This document shows, one piece after another, positions 9,955 to 19,001 of a stretch of DNA of 64,000 nucleotides. Where the stretch lies: NCBI GenBank assembly GCA_002429085.1, contig DIYR01000044.1:1-64000 (forward strand), read 5' to 3'. How positions within the stretch are numbered: the first letter of the stretch is position 1; each line of letters opens with the position of its first letter. This stretch comes from Flavobacteriales bacterium UBA6049. GTDB lineage: Bacteria > Bacteroidota > Bacteroidia > Flavobacteriales_G > Salibacteraceae. Made by a program: the position numbers and the translations under genes. The notes below the pieces were generated by a model that was given only the letters and a program-made list of their open reading frames with translations, had not been told where the DNA came from and did not search any database.

Positions 9955-10815
9955 ATGCGCAACAAACGCCCTAGAAATCAGAAAGATGGAGCAAAGAGCT
10001 CTGCCATGAGAAAGTTTAAACTGGGTAAAAAAATCCAAGAGCAACGCTTTGAACGTTCGGCTAAGCAAGAAAAAGACGAGCAAGCAAAAGCGGGTGTTCG
10101 TTTAAATAAATACATCGCCAACGCTGGTATTTGTTCTAGAAGAGAAGCCGATGAGCTTATTTCTGCAGGATTCGTTCAGATAAACGACAAAGTGGTAACC
10201 GAGCTTGGAACCAGAGTAATGCCCAAGGATAAGGTTAAGTACAAAGGCAAAGAAATCAAGCCAGAAAAGAACGTTTACATCTTGATGAATAAACCAAAGG
10301 ATTTCATCACAACTGTAGACGACCCTAGAGGTAGAAAAACCGTTATGGATTTGGTTCGTAACGCATGTAGCGAACGTGTTTATCCTGTTGGAAGATTAGA
10401 TAGAATGACTACCGGAGTTCTACTTTTAACCAACGATGGCGATTTGGCTAAAAAGCTAACTCACCCTAGCCATGAGGTTCGCAAAATCTACCAAGTAAGA
10501 ACTGCCGAGAATCTATCGAAAGGAGACTTGGTAAAACTTGCAACAGGTGTTGAATTAGAAGATGGTGAAGTAAAAGCAGATGACGTAGCCTTTATTAACG
10601 ATCAATTTAATGAAATTGGCATTGAGATTCATTCAGGGAAGAATCGTGTTATCCGTAGAATGTTTGAAGCTATCGGACACCAAGTTGTAAAATTAGATCG
10701 TGTTTACTTTGCTGGACTCACTAAAAAGCAACTAATTAGAGGAAAGTTCCGCTTCCTTTCTCCAAAAGAAGTACAGAACTTAAAAATGCTTGGATCTAAG
10801 AATCCTATAAAATAA
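9955..10815 (+). CDS. rRNA pseudouridine synthase, RsuA/RluB family
   Basis: Converts a specific uridine in rRNA to pseudouridine. After a lysine/arginine-rich N-terminal tail (residues 1-45) comes an S4 RNA-binding domain (VRLNKYIANAGICSRREADE). The RsuA/RluB/E/F catalytic domain follows, with the active-site Asp in PVGRLDRMTTGVLLLTNDGD. KNRVIRRMFEAIGHQV near the end is another family hallmark. The basic N-terminal extension is common in Bacteroidota members. Which rRNA position is modified cannot be told from the sequence; RluB-like (23S) is my best guess. Confidence 0.9.
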   Translation: MRNKRPRNQKDGAKSSAMRKFKLGKKIQEQRFERSAKQEKDEQAKAGVRLNKYIANAGICSRREADELISAGFVQINDKVVTELGTRVMPKDKVKYKGKEIKPEKNVYILMNKPKDFITTVDDPRGRKTVMDLVRNACSERVYPVGRLDRMTTGVLLLTNDGDLAKKLTHPSHEVRKIYQVRTAENLSKGDLVKLATGVELEDGEVKADDVAFINDQFNEIGIEIHSGKNRVIRRMFEAIGHQVVKLDRVYFAGLTKKQLIRGKFRFLSPKEVQNLKMLGSKNPIK

Positions 10816-10843
10816 CTCGCTTTAAATCACGTTCATAGCGCAC

Positions 10844-13522
10844 ATGATTTGGATAAAACGCCTGTTCATTGCTCTTGCACTTATTGTGTTAACCGCACTT
10901 GGGATAGGCGTTTACTTAGGTTATAAATATCAAGATAAGGCTGTTCCAATTATCGTAGAACAGCTCAATCAATATGTACTTACACCTGTTGATGTTAAAG
11001 ACATTCAGCTCAGCTTTATAGAGCGATTTCCACAAGCTTCTTTAAAGTTAAGCCAAGTAACGGCAATGGGTAGCGATGCTACTCAACCGAACGACACCTT
11101 GTTCCATTTAGACGAAATTTATCTCACCTTCAATTTAATAGACTGGTACAAGGGAGATTACGTCCTCAATAATGTTGAAGCGCACAATGGCTATCTGCAT
11201 TTGAACAGAACAAAGCAAGGCAGCATCAATTACAGATTTATTGATACTGCTTTAAGCGCAACGTCTACTGGAACATTCCAACTTGATCTAAATCGAATTT
11301 TACTCAATCAAGTTCAAGTTGATTATTACGATCAATTAAATGGGGAACACATTCAAATTGATGCACATCGATTCTCAGCTAAAGGAACTTTTACTGACAA
11401 CCAACAAATAGTTGCACTTTACGGTAGTAGCACAATACATCAGTTCAGAATTGGCGAATTGAATTATCTCTCAAATGAATTAGTATCCATTGATGCAGGA
11501 CTAGAATTTAATCCAGAACTAGATTTTTATCAGATTTCGCGAGGAATACTCAAACTTAAAGACACTTATGAATTAACTCTCAACGGAAAAATTAAGGGTC
11601 GAGAAATTGATTTAACCGCTTCTGCAAATCACCTTTCTATTGAAGCACTCCCCACTCTACTGCCTCAAGCCATTGTCAAGCCAATTCAAGATCTTCAAGG
11701 AAAAGGAAGTGTAGCTGTTTACACTCATATAGCTCGCACTGAAAATGAAGAATTCCCAAGCATAGTAAGTGACTTGACTATTCGTGATGCCTCCATCAAA
11801 ATGCAAGCTCTAAACGATCCATTATCGATTACCTATGCAAAAGCACATTATTCGAACGGAAAACTACGCACGCTTGCCACAAGTTCACTAGAAATTGATT
11901 CCGCTTCCATACAACTTGGTGAATCTAACTTGAAAGGAAAAGCTACTATCCGCAACTTCAACGAACTATTTTTCCAACTAAAAGCAACTACAGATATAGA
12001 TGGGAAATCATTATCGGAATCTATTGATCTAGATGGAATATCTAGTCTAGAAGGAAGGCTAACGGGAGATTTCTCTCTAAAAGGAAAATTACCGAGTGAT
12101 TCAATGTCTACTCAACAATTAATCAACTGGAAAAAATCTGGTGAATTTGACCTAGAAGACCTCGTATTACAAACTGATTCAATGGATTTAAAGCTGCTTT
12201 CTGGAATTGTAACAATAGAAGAAGGTAGCATGGTAATTGAAGATGCCAAAGGAAGCTGGAATGGAACAAATCTTAGTGTATCTGGCTGGAGTAAAGGAGG
12301 CTTCCATGCACTTTTGCTTGGAAACCCACCAAACCACTTCCGAGGGGAACTAGCCATCGACAGATACATTGCTGGATCTTCTGGTGAGGGGGGATTCAAA
12401 TTCCCCAGAGATTTCGACATCTCAGCTGATGTAACAATAAATGAACTACAATACGATCTGCTTATCGCCAAAAATATCAGTACTCATTTTTCATTAGACA
12501 AGAGATTAAACCTAGAGAAACTTCGTGCTGAGATGCTAGAAGGAACACTCCAAGGAGATTTATCTCTTGTTCCAATTGGGAGAAACACCAGAACAAGGTT
12601 GTCTTTGTCTGGACGGCACTTAAACATCAAAGAGCTATTCAAGACCTTCAATAACTTTGAACAAACCGCCATTAGCCACACAAACCTAGTTGGGTTTGCA
12701 GATATTGATGCTCAATTCAAGTATCAACAAGACGAAAAAGGAAATACTGTTTTACCTAGTGTTAACGGAAATGCGAGACTTCGCATAACAAATGGAGAAC
12801 TGATAGAATATGAGCCTCTTTATGGATTAGTAGAGGACTTTCGAAAAAACAAAATCTTGAGTTTTTTCATCAAGCTAGACGACTTTGAGCAAAAGCTACA
12901 TCATGTAAGATTCGACACTCTCGAAAATACCTTAAGCATAAAAAACAACGAAGTTTTTATTCCTGAGATGCAAATTCGCTCTAGTGCAATTGATTTAACT
13001 CTTCAAGGGAAGCAATCATTCGATCATGATTTAGATTATCACATGAGCTTCAACCTAAAACAAGTACTATTAGCTAATCGTGACAAGCCTACTCCTACTG
13101 AATATGGATACATTGAAGACGATGGAACAGGAAATAAAATGATTTATCTCCACATTTCTGGAAATGCAGACAATCCAAAAGTCACCTTCGACAAGCAAGC
13201 CGGAAAAAAGCACAGAAAAGAAGTAGTAAAACAAGAAGTGAACACTACAAAAGCTATCTTACAAGAAGAATTTGGTCTGTTCAAAAGTGATTCTTTAGCC
13301 CCCGTTCCAGAAGGAGAACCTGCACCAAAAAATGAACTTGATTTAGACGAGTTTGATGAGCAATTAGAAAACAAGAACTCTGCTGATTCAACGACTTCAT
13401 CTATAAAAAAAGACACAGTAGAGAAAAAAAGCAAGTGGAAAAAACTTCTCAAAAAAGTAAGTGGCGAAGAGAGCAACAGTAAATTTGAGAATTGGGAATT
13501 CGAAGAAAATGATGATTGGTAA
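10844..13522 (+). CDS. AsmA-like / DUF748-type envelope protein
   Basis: An 892-residue protein with one N-terminal membrane anchor (LFIALALIVLTALGIGVYLG) and a long beta-rich body. It has the AsmA pattern: VPIIVEQLNQYVLTPVDVKD at the start, and a C-terminal AsmA-2-like section including GNARLRITNGELIEYEPLYG and DNPKVTFDK. AsmA-like proteins are periplasmic bridge-like proteins linked to lipid transport or outer-membrane homeostasis. The last 120 residues are highly charged and probably disordered. Its stop codon abuts the GTG of the kinase with no spacer, so the two are probably translationally coupled. Exact substrate unknown. Confidence 0.82.
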   Translation: MIWIKRLFIALALIVLTALGIGVYLGYKYQDKAVPIIVEQLNQYVLTPVDVKDIQLSFIERFPQASLKLSQVTAMGSDATQPNDTLFHLDEIYLTFNLIDWYKGDYVLNNVEAHNGYLHLNRTKQGSINYRFIDTALSATSTGTFQLDLNRILLNQVQVDYYDQLNGEHIQIDAHRFSAKGTFTDNQQIVALYGSSTIHQFRIGELNYLSNELVSIDAGLEFNPELDFYQISRGILKLKDTYELTLNGKIKGREIDLTASANHLSIEALPTLLPQAIVKPIQDLQGKGSVAVYTHIARTENEEFPSIVSDLTIRDASIKMQALNDPLSITYAKAHYSNGKLRTLATSSLEIDSASIQLGESNLKGKATIRNFNELFFQLKATTDIDGKSLSESIDLDGISSLEGRLTGDFSLKGKLPSDSMSTQQLINWKKSGEFDLEDLVLQTDSMDLKLLSGIVTIEEGSMVIEDAKGSWNGTNLSVSGWSKGGFHALLLGNPPNHFRGELAIDRYIAGSSGEGGFKFPRDFDISADVTINELQYDLLIAKNISTHFSLDKRLNLEKLRAEMLEGTLQGDLSLVPIGRNTRTRLSLSGRHLNIKELFKTFNNFEQTAISHTNLVGFADIDAQFKYQQDEKGNTVLPSVNGNARLRITNGELIEYEPLYGLVEDFRKNKILSFFIKLDDFEQKLHHVRFDTLENTLSIKNNEVFIPEMQIRSSAIDLTLQGKQSFDHDLDYHMSFNLKQVLLANRDKPTPTEYGYIEDDGTGNKMIYLHISGNADNPKVTFDKQAGKKHRKEVVKQEVNTTKAILQEEFGLFKSDSLAPVPEGEPAPKNELDLDEFDEQLENKNSADSTTSSIKKDTVEKKSKWKKLLKKVSGEESNSKFENWEFEENDDW

Positions 13523-15067
13523 GTGAATATTTACAAACAGAAAATAATATGGAAGCGGGTGTTATTTGTGGTAGCACTTGTTATTATTGGTTTAGCCATT
13601 TGGTACACAAATAGGTTAGTTCAAGAAGTCGCTCAGCAAGAACGTGAGCAAGTAGAACTATGGGCTCAAGCCATACAACGCAAGGCCAAGCTGGTTAATT
13701 ATACTAGTAAGCTTTTTCAAGATTTGCAGAACGAAGAATTGAAACGGGTAAAGCTTTGGAGCGAAGCAACTAAGTCTTTAATTTCTTCTCCAGATATTTC
13801 GCTCGCATTAAAAGTAGTAGAAGCGAACACGAAAATTCCCATTGTGCGCATTAACGAAGACAGCACTATTAGTGGGCACAGAAATATTTATGGCTACATA
13901 GAATATCGTTCAGATACCATTTCAGGAGAAGAAAAAGAACAAATTGATGCTTTTAACGATAGCTTAGTTCAAGCCAACTTAAAGGAAATGATCGCCCTTG
14001 GAAATCGAATTGATGTAAACTACTATGGAGATAGTTACAACTATTTGTACTACAAAGATTCTCGCTTATTCACTGAATTGAAGAATACTTTCCACGATTT
14101 ACAAGAGAGTTTCATTTCTGAAATCGTTAGTGATGCTGCAAACACCCCAGTATTATATGTTAATGCCAATACCTCCGAAATCATTGCAAGCGGAAATATT
14201 GATCAAAACATATTAGAAAACCCCTCTAAAGTTGATGCACTCATCAATGAAATGAAGGGCGAGAATGAACCTATTTTAGTGGATCTCGGAAACGATGAGC
14301 AACACGTAATTTACTATCAAGACAGTAACCTGCTCAATCGACTAAAAACTTATCCATTCGTGATGTTGATTGTAGTCGGATTATTCGTGTTAATCGGATA
14401 TTGGCTATTCAGCATAAGCAGAAAATCCGAACAAAACCAAGTATGGGTTGGTATGTCAAAAGAAACAGCTCATCAGCTAGGCACACCGCTTTCTTCTTTA
14501 TTGGGGTGGATTGAAGTGCTACGAAGCCTAGAGATTCCAGACTCAATGGTAGATGAAATGGAAAAAGACGTGAAGCGACTTGAAATCATTACAGATCGAT
14601 TCTCAAAAATTGGTGCCAAACCAAACCTCATTGAAGACGATGTTGCTGAAGTAGTTGAAGGAATGGTAACCTATTTAAAGAATCGCTCTTCTTCTAAGGT
14701 AAAATTCTCCGTTACAAGGTCTGACGAACCAATGATGGCTGCAATTAATGCTCCATTATTTGGGTGGGTAATCGAAAACCTTTGTAAAAATGCTGTTGAT
14801 GCAATGGATGGCAATGGAAGCATTGATGTAGCCATGCAGAGTGAACAAGGAAAAGTAATCATTGATGTAAGTGATACAGGAAAAGGAATTCCTCCTAGTA
14901 AGCGTAAAGCCGTTTTTGAACCAGGCTACACTAGTAAGAAAAGGGGGTGGGGGCTTGGTTTGTCACTTGCCAAACGTATTATTGAGCAATACCACGGAGG
15001 TCGTATTTTTGTTAGTCACAGCGAGGTAGGTAAAGGAACTACCTTCAGAATTATACTAAGTAGCTAA
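13523..15067 (+). CDS. Membrane sensor histidine kinase (no partner regulator nearby)
   Basis: A 514-residue kinase with a transmembrane segment at about residues 12-30, a periplasmic sensor region to about residue 275, a second segment (PFVMLIVVGLFVLIGYWLF), and a cytoplasmic kinase. The phospho-acceptor is His317 in KETAHQLGTPLSSLLGW. The ATPase N box (ENLCKNAVDAM), G1 (DTGKGIP) and G2 (GWGLGLSLAK) are intact. The start is GTG, flush with the asmA-like stop. No response-regulator gene is present in the window, so the partner is elsewhere. Co-transcription with an AsmA-like protein and hemW suggests an envelope-sensing role, which is inference. Confidence 0.9.
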   Translation: MNIYKQKIIWKRVLFVVALVIIGLAIWYTNRLVQEVAQQEREQVELWAQAIQRKAKLVNYTSKLFQDLQNEELKRVKLWSEATKSLISSPDISLALKVVEANTKIPIVRINEDSTISGHRNIYGYIEYRSDTISGEEKEQIDAFNDSLVQANLKEMIALGNRIDVNYYGDSYNYLYYKDSRLFTELKNTFHDLQESFISEIVSDAANTPVLYVNANTSEIIASGNIDQNILENPSKVDALINEMKGENEPILVDLGNDEQHVIYYQDSNLLNRLKTYPFVMLIVVGLFVLIGYWLFSISRKSEQNQVWVGMSKETAHQLGTPLSSLLGWIEVLRSLEIPDSMVDEMEKDVKRLEIITDRFSKIGAKPNLIEDDVAEVVEGMVTYLKNRSSSKVKFSVTRSDEPMMAAINAPLFGWVIENLCKNAVDAMDGNGSIDVAMQSEQGKVIIDVSDTGKGIPPSKRKAVFEPGYTSKKRGWGLGLSLAKRIIEQYHGGRIFVSHSEVGKGTTFRIILSS

Positions 15068-15070
15068 TTC

Positions 15071-16201
15071 GTGGCAGGCATTTATATTCACATTCCGTTT
15101 TGCAAACAAGCATGTAATTACTGCGATTTTCATTTCGCTACAACACTTCGGCAAAAAGATCCAATGGTTCAAGCTCTAGTCAAAGAACTTGAACTAAGAG
15201 CTAATGAATTACGTGGGGAATTAGTAGAAACAATCTATTTCGGTGGCGGCACTCCATCTATTCTTCCTGCAGAGGACTTAGCAGTAATTCTTACTGCGGT
15301 GCACAATCTGTTTGAAGTGGTTTCAATCCCCGAGTTAACACTAGAAGCCAATCCAGATGATATTTCAATTGCTCAATTACAGGCCTGGAGAAATTTAGGT
15401 GTAAATCGTTTAAGTATTGGAATACAGAGTTTTCATGAAGAAGACCTACAATGGATGAATAGAGCGCACAATGCAGATGAAGCGCAGCAGTGTGTACAGT
15501 TAGCAAAAGAAGCTGGCATTTCTGATATTAGTATAGATCTTATTTATGGCTTACCCAATACATCATTTGAAAAATGGAACGAGAATCTCCAAAAAGCTCT
15601 TGCACTAAACGTTCCTCACATATCTGCATATGGTTTAACAATAGAACCCCAAACCAATTTTGGATATCTGCATAAGGCAGGAAAGCTAAAAGAGATAGGA
15701 GATGATGATGCTAATGAGCAATTCGATTTATTAGTTGAAACACTCACTAAATATGGCTATGAGCACTACGAAATCAGCAACTTTGCTCTTCCAAACAGGT
15801 ACAGCAAACACAACACATCGTATTGGCAGGGCAAAAAGTATCTGGGTATAGGACCATCTGCTCACAGTTTTAATGGCCACAGTAGAAGTTGGAATAGCAC
15901 GAACAATAGGAAATATACTACAGCTATTTTGCAAGGAAAGCTACCAACAATTGAAGAAGAGTTAAGTTCATTAGATAAATACAATGACTTCATACTAACA
16001 CAACTTCGGACGAAGTGGGGCATTAACCTACATCAAATCAAAATTAAATTTGGCAGCGAATTTGAGGATTTCTTTGCAATGGAAGTTCAATCGCTCATTC
16101 AACAAGGCTGGATTAGTGAAAGCAACGAGGTATTTCGGCTGACCAAATCAGGAAAAAAGCTAGCAGATCACGTATGTATGAGGCTTTTTAAAACTGATTA
16201 A
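15071..16201 (+). CDS. hemW: Radical SAM heme chaperone HemW
   Basis: The start is GTG, 3 nt after the kinase stop. The CxxxCxxC radical-SAM cluster motif is immediate: IPFCKQACNYCDFHF, with the extra Cys/Phe pattern of HemW rather than HemN. YFGGGTPSIL, EANPDD and RLSIGIQSF are the usual downstream motifs, and a HemN C-terminal domain follows. HemW binds heme and delivers it to targets such as respiratory enzymes; older annotations call it oxygen-independent coproporphyrinogen oxidase. The 376-residue length fits HemW. Confidence 0.93.
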   Translation: MAGIYIHIPFCKQACNYCDFHFATTLRQKDPMVQALVKELELRANELRGELVETIYFGGGTPSILPAEDLAVILTAVHNLFEVVSIPELTLEANPDDISIAQLQAWRNLGVNRLSIGIQSFHEEDLQWMNRAHNADEAQQCVQLAKEAGISDISIDLIYGLPNTSFEKWNENLQKALALNVPHISAYGLTIEPQTNFGYLHKAGKLKEIGDDDANEQFDLLVETLTKYGYEHYEISNFALPNRYSKHNTSYWQGKKYLGIGPSAHSFNGHSRSWNSTNNRKYTTAILQGKLPTIEEELSSLDKYNDFILTQLRTKWGINLHQIKIKFGSEFEDFFAMEVQSLIQQGWISESNEVFRLTKSGKKLADHVCMRLFKTD

Positions 16202-16218
16202 TATCCTACCTTTCTCAT

Positions 16219-16962
16219 ATGAACTCGTTGATCTCTCTTCACCAAGTTAGTCACTCGGTTGATCTTGCTTCGCCAATTGACATTAGTATTGCAATAAATG
16301 AAAACGGACCGAAAGCATGGTACGTTGATCCTCCCGTTATTTCACCTGTAATGGCAAATGGATTTGTTGGAGCAGTCGCACAAGGTGGATCTGTGAATTT
16401 TAGAAATGTTTTCTTTAATCCGCATGGACATGGTACTCACACAGAATGCTATGGCCACATTACACCAGAAGTTCATTCTGTTAATCAGCATTTAAACGAG
16501 TTTTTCTTTTGGTCAGAGCTCAAAAGTGTCGAACCTACTCAAATTGGAGAAGATTTAATTATAACCCTTGAAACAGTATCTAAATGGAAACTTTCTGAGG
16601 GAGTAAAAGCCCTTGTTATTAGAACTCTTCCAAACGAAGAACACAAATTAAACAAGGTCTATTCTGACACGAATCCCCCTTATTTTGAACCTATTGCTAT
16701 AAAATGGATGGTAGATCAAGGTATTGAGCACCTACTGATTGATCTGCCTTCAGTTGATAAAGAAGTAGATAATGGTAAGCTTGCTGGGCACCATATATTT
16801 TGGAACTATCCGAATGAACCAAGAAAAAAATCTACAATAACAGAGTTCATATTTGTGCCGAATTATGTTTCGGATGGTTTATATTTACTAAACCTACAAG
16901 TCGCAGCCATTGAAAATGACGCTGCTCCGAGTAGACCTTTAATTTATGTTGTAAAATCTTAA
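16219..16962 (+). CDS. Cyclase-family metal-dependent hydrolase (kynurenine-formamidase-like)
   Basis: A 247-residue member of the cyclase/KynB fold. The metal-binding motif HxHGTHxE is visible as PHGHGTHTECYGHI near residue 75; in true KynB the acidic position is usually Asp. A second histidine is in LAGHHIFWNYP. KynB hydrolyses N-formylkynurenine in tryptophan degradation, but this family also contains other hydrolases, so the substrate is not certain. The gene is followed 10 nt later by an Lrp/AsnC regulator, which often controls neighbouring amino-acid metabolism. A TACCTTTC box ends 4 nt before the ATG. Confidence 0.75.
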   Translation: MNSLISLHQVSHSVDLASPIDISIAINENGPKAWYVDPPVISPVMANGFVGAVAQGGSVNFRNVFFNPHGHGTHTECYGHITPEVHSVNQHLNEFFFWSELKSVEPTQIGEDLIITLETVSKWKLSEGVKALVIRTLPNEEHKLNKVYSDTNPPYFEPIAIKWMVDQGIEHLLIDLPSVDKEVDNGKLAGHHIFWNYPNEPRKKSTITEFIFVPNYVSDGLYLLNLQVAAIENDAAPSRPLIYVVKS

Positions 16963-16972
16963 CCCTATTTTA

Positions 16973-17449
16973 ATGGCGCTTAAACTGGATAATATCGACC
17001 GCAACATTCTTCGAATCATGCAGGACAGAGGTAGAATCACCAATCTGCAGTTATCGAATGAAGTTGGACTAAGTCCAGCACCTACTTTGGAACGTGTACG
17101 AAAACTAGAACGATCTGGATATATTCATAGTTACCATGCACAAGTGGATGCAGCAAAACTTGGATATGGACTAAAGGTAATTATCCAAGTATCGCTGGTT
17201 AGACAGATCGATAATGCCATGCAAAAGTTTGTAGATCAGGTTAAAAACATTCCAGAAGTAGTAGAGTGCTCACAAGTCACAGGAGACTACGACTACTATC
17301 TAAAAGTGGTAGTTAAAGACATCGCTGAATACGATGATCTCGTTAACACAAAACTTAGCGCTATAGAAGAAATTGGGCAAATGCGCAGTAGTGTAATTCT
17401 AAGCACAGTAAAAGAATCTACCATTATTCCAATTCGTGACGACTCATGA
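16973..17449 (+). CDS. Lrp/AsnC family transcriptional regulator
   Basis: A 158-residue regulator with an N-terminal winged helix-turn-helix (IDRNILRIMQDRGRITN, then LSNEVGLSPAPTLERVRKLE) and a C-terminal RAM ligand-binding domain (about residues 65-145, including EVVECSQVTGDYDYYLKVV). Members form dimers to octamers and respond to amino acids. It overlaps the next gene by 4 nt (ATGA), so it is in the same transcript. The neighbouring cyclase-family hydrolase and the downstream EamA exporter are plausible targets, but this is inference. Confidence 0.93.
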   Translation: MALKLDNIDRNILRIMQDRGRITNLQLSNEVGLSPAPTLERVRKLERSGYIHSYHAQVDAAKLGYGLKVIIQVSLVRQIDNAMQKFVDQVKNIPEVVECSQVTGDYDYYLKVVVKDIAEYDDLVNTKLSAIEEIGQMRSSVILSTVKESTIIPIRDDS

Positions 17450-17802
17450 ACATAGAAACATTTCGTGATTATTGTTTAGCAAAGCCTGGTACAACAGAAT
17501 CTTTTCCTTTCGATGAAACTACATTGGTTTTCAAAGTAATGGGTAAGATATTCGCTATTACAGGCATCGAAACATTTGCTAGCATCAATTTAAAGTGTGA
17601 TCCTGATAAAGCCATTGAGTTAAGAGAAGAATACCTTGCTATTCGACCAGGATATCACATGAGCAAAAAGCACTGGAACACAGTTGACATGGACGGTAGT
17701 TTAAGCCAGTCTTTGATAAACGAATTGATCGATCATTCGTACGAAATGGTAGTTAAAGGTCTATCCAAAAAAGCCCAATCCGAACTATTACAACCAGAAT
17801 AA
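17446..17802 (+). CDS. MmcQ/YjbR family protein
   Basis: A 118-residue single-domain protein of the YjbR (DUF419, double-wing DNA-binding-like) fold. Family features are CLAKPGTTESFPFDETTLVFKV at the N-terminus, quoted here only in part (KPGTTESFPFD), KVMGKIFA, a lysine/aspartate-containing central strand, and the closing helix after HWNTVDMDGS. The function of the family is unproven; some members bind DNA. Starts in the ATGA overlap with the Lrp gene. Confidence 0.85.
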   Translation: MNIETFRDYCLAKPGTTESFPFDETTLVFKVMGKIFAITGIETFASINLKCDPDKAIELREEYLAIRPGYHMSKKHWNTVDMDGSLSQSLINELIDHSYEMVVKGLSKKAQSELLQPE

Positions 17803-18034
17803 GCCCTGAAGTAAGCCTATCGATACAGTTAATTCCTCAGTCTTAAGAATGCCCGCAAGGATTTATACCCAGGGGAAAACTTAGCATCTTACCAAACGTA
17901 ATTTATAACTGTTGAATACATAACACGAAACTGTTTCTGTGGATTTTCCGCTTGTCTGCAACTTTTAGTATGCAGATTTGTTAAGGGTCGAAACTAAGCG
18001 ACCACACATTCTGCCTCAGAAGAGATTGGTAAAT
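17803..18034 (+). other. Intergenic leader with two small inverted repeats
   Basis: This 232-nt gap contains two potential hairpins close to the EamA gene: tctgca...tgcaga (about 17955-17976) and ggtcg...cgacc (about 17986-18003). No tRNA, coding frame or recognisable riboswitch was seen. Confidence 0.35.
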
Positions 18035-18922
18035 ATGAATAACGATCGACTTAAGAATCAACTATTACTTCATGGCGTAGTGTTGATTTGGGGCTTTACC
18101 GGAATTCTGGGAAAGTTGATTTCATTAGATGCTTCAACAATTGTTTGGTACAGAATGATTATTGCTTTTCTAGGGTTGGGAATCTACTTGAAGGTCACAA
18201 ATTTTTCAATTTCAGATTCTGCTAAAAACATCATATCCTATTTAGGAATTGGGGTAATTGTAGCCATTCATTGGATTCTGTTTTTTGAAGCAATTAAAGT
18301 TTCTACGGTAAGTGTTGCTCTTGCAACCATGTCTTCCGCTACCCTGTTCACCTCTATTCTAGAACCCTTGTTTTACAATCGTAGGATCATACCATATGAA
18401 ATAGTTTTTGGCCTTCTAGTAATTCTAGGACTAACACTCATTTTCAATGTTGAAACCGATTATCAATTAGGTATTGTTTTAGCACTGACATCAGCTTTTT
18501 GCGCTTCACTTTTCACCACTATCAACGGATACTTTGTTGGCAAGGGAAGTAAGCCTAAAGCTATGAGCTTCTACGAAATGTTAGGAGGAGTTGTAGGGAT
18601 TTCTTTGTATCTCTTGATCTCTGGATCATCTGAGGTCTGGGCAACAATCCCTTCACTTGAGGACTTCGGATATTTACTTGTTCTTGGATTAATCTGTACC
18701 TCTCTCGCTTTTGTTGTTAGCGTAGAGGTTATGAAACACGTTTCTCCTTTCACTGTAAGCATAAGTATTAATATGGAACCTATTTACTCTATCATTCTGG
18801 CATTGCTATTTTTTGGAGATGAAGAAAGGATGAGCCTCGGTTTCTATGTTGGCGCAACCATCATTCTTACTACAATTGGTGTAAATGCATGGCTTAAAAA
18901 GCGAAATAGAAACTACTTATAA
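18035..18922 (+). CDS. EamA/DMT superfamily transporter
   Basis: A 295-residue inner-membrane protein with about ten hydrophobic segments arranged as two EamA repeats. The first has HGVVLIWGFTGILGKLI and the internal WYRMIIAF motif; the second has FYEMLGGVVGISLYLLI and ends with EPIYSIILALLFFGDE. DMT transporters typically export amino acids, nucleosides or other metabolites; the substrate is unknown here. A longer frame starting at a TTG (17978) exists, but the ATG at 18035 puts the first residues directly before helix 1 and is preferred. Confidence 0.88.
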   Translation: MNNDRLKNQLLLHGVVLIWGFTGILGKLISLDASTIVWYRMIIAFLGLGIYLKVTNFSISDSAKNIISYLGIGVIVAIHWILFFEAIKVSTVSVALATMSSATLFTSILEPLFYNRRIIPYEIVFGLLVILGLTLIFNVETDYQLGIVLALTSAFCASLFTTINGYFVGKGSKPKAMSFYEMLGGVVGISLYLLISGSSEVWATIPSLEDFGYLLVLGLICTSLAFVVSVEVMKHVSPFTVSISINMEPIYSIILALLFFGDEERMSLGFYVGATIILTTIGVNAWLKKRNRNYL

Positions 18923-18940
18923 CCTACATGTTAATACCTA

Positions 18941-18972
18941 TTTATTCAACAAAGGCTATTTCACTACCTTTG
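18941..18972 (+). promoter_or_regulatory. Promoter of BACON/T9SS protein gene
   Basis: TACCTTTG (18965-18972) matches the Bacteroidota -7 consensus TAnnTTTG. TTTA at 18941-18944 lies 20 nt upstream as a -33-like element. The box ends 29 nt before ATG 19002. Confidence 0.55.
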
Positions 18973-19001
18973 ACCACAAATAATCAATACTTGGTTCGAC
19001 T

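Noticed and set aside
12112..12471. Minus-strand 119-residue frame inside the AsmA-like gene
   Set aside because: Antisense shadow; the plus-strand frame shows the AsmA-like pattern throughout.
17978..18034. TTG-started N-terminal extension of the EamA transporter
   Set aside because: The extra residues are polar and not typical; ATG 18035 starts right before helix 1.
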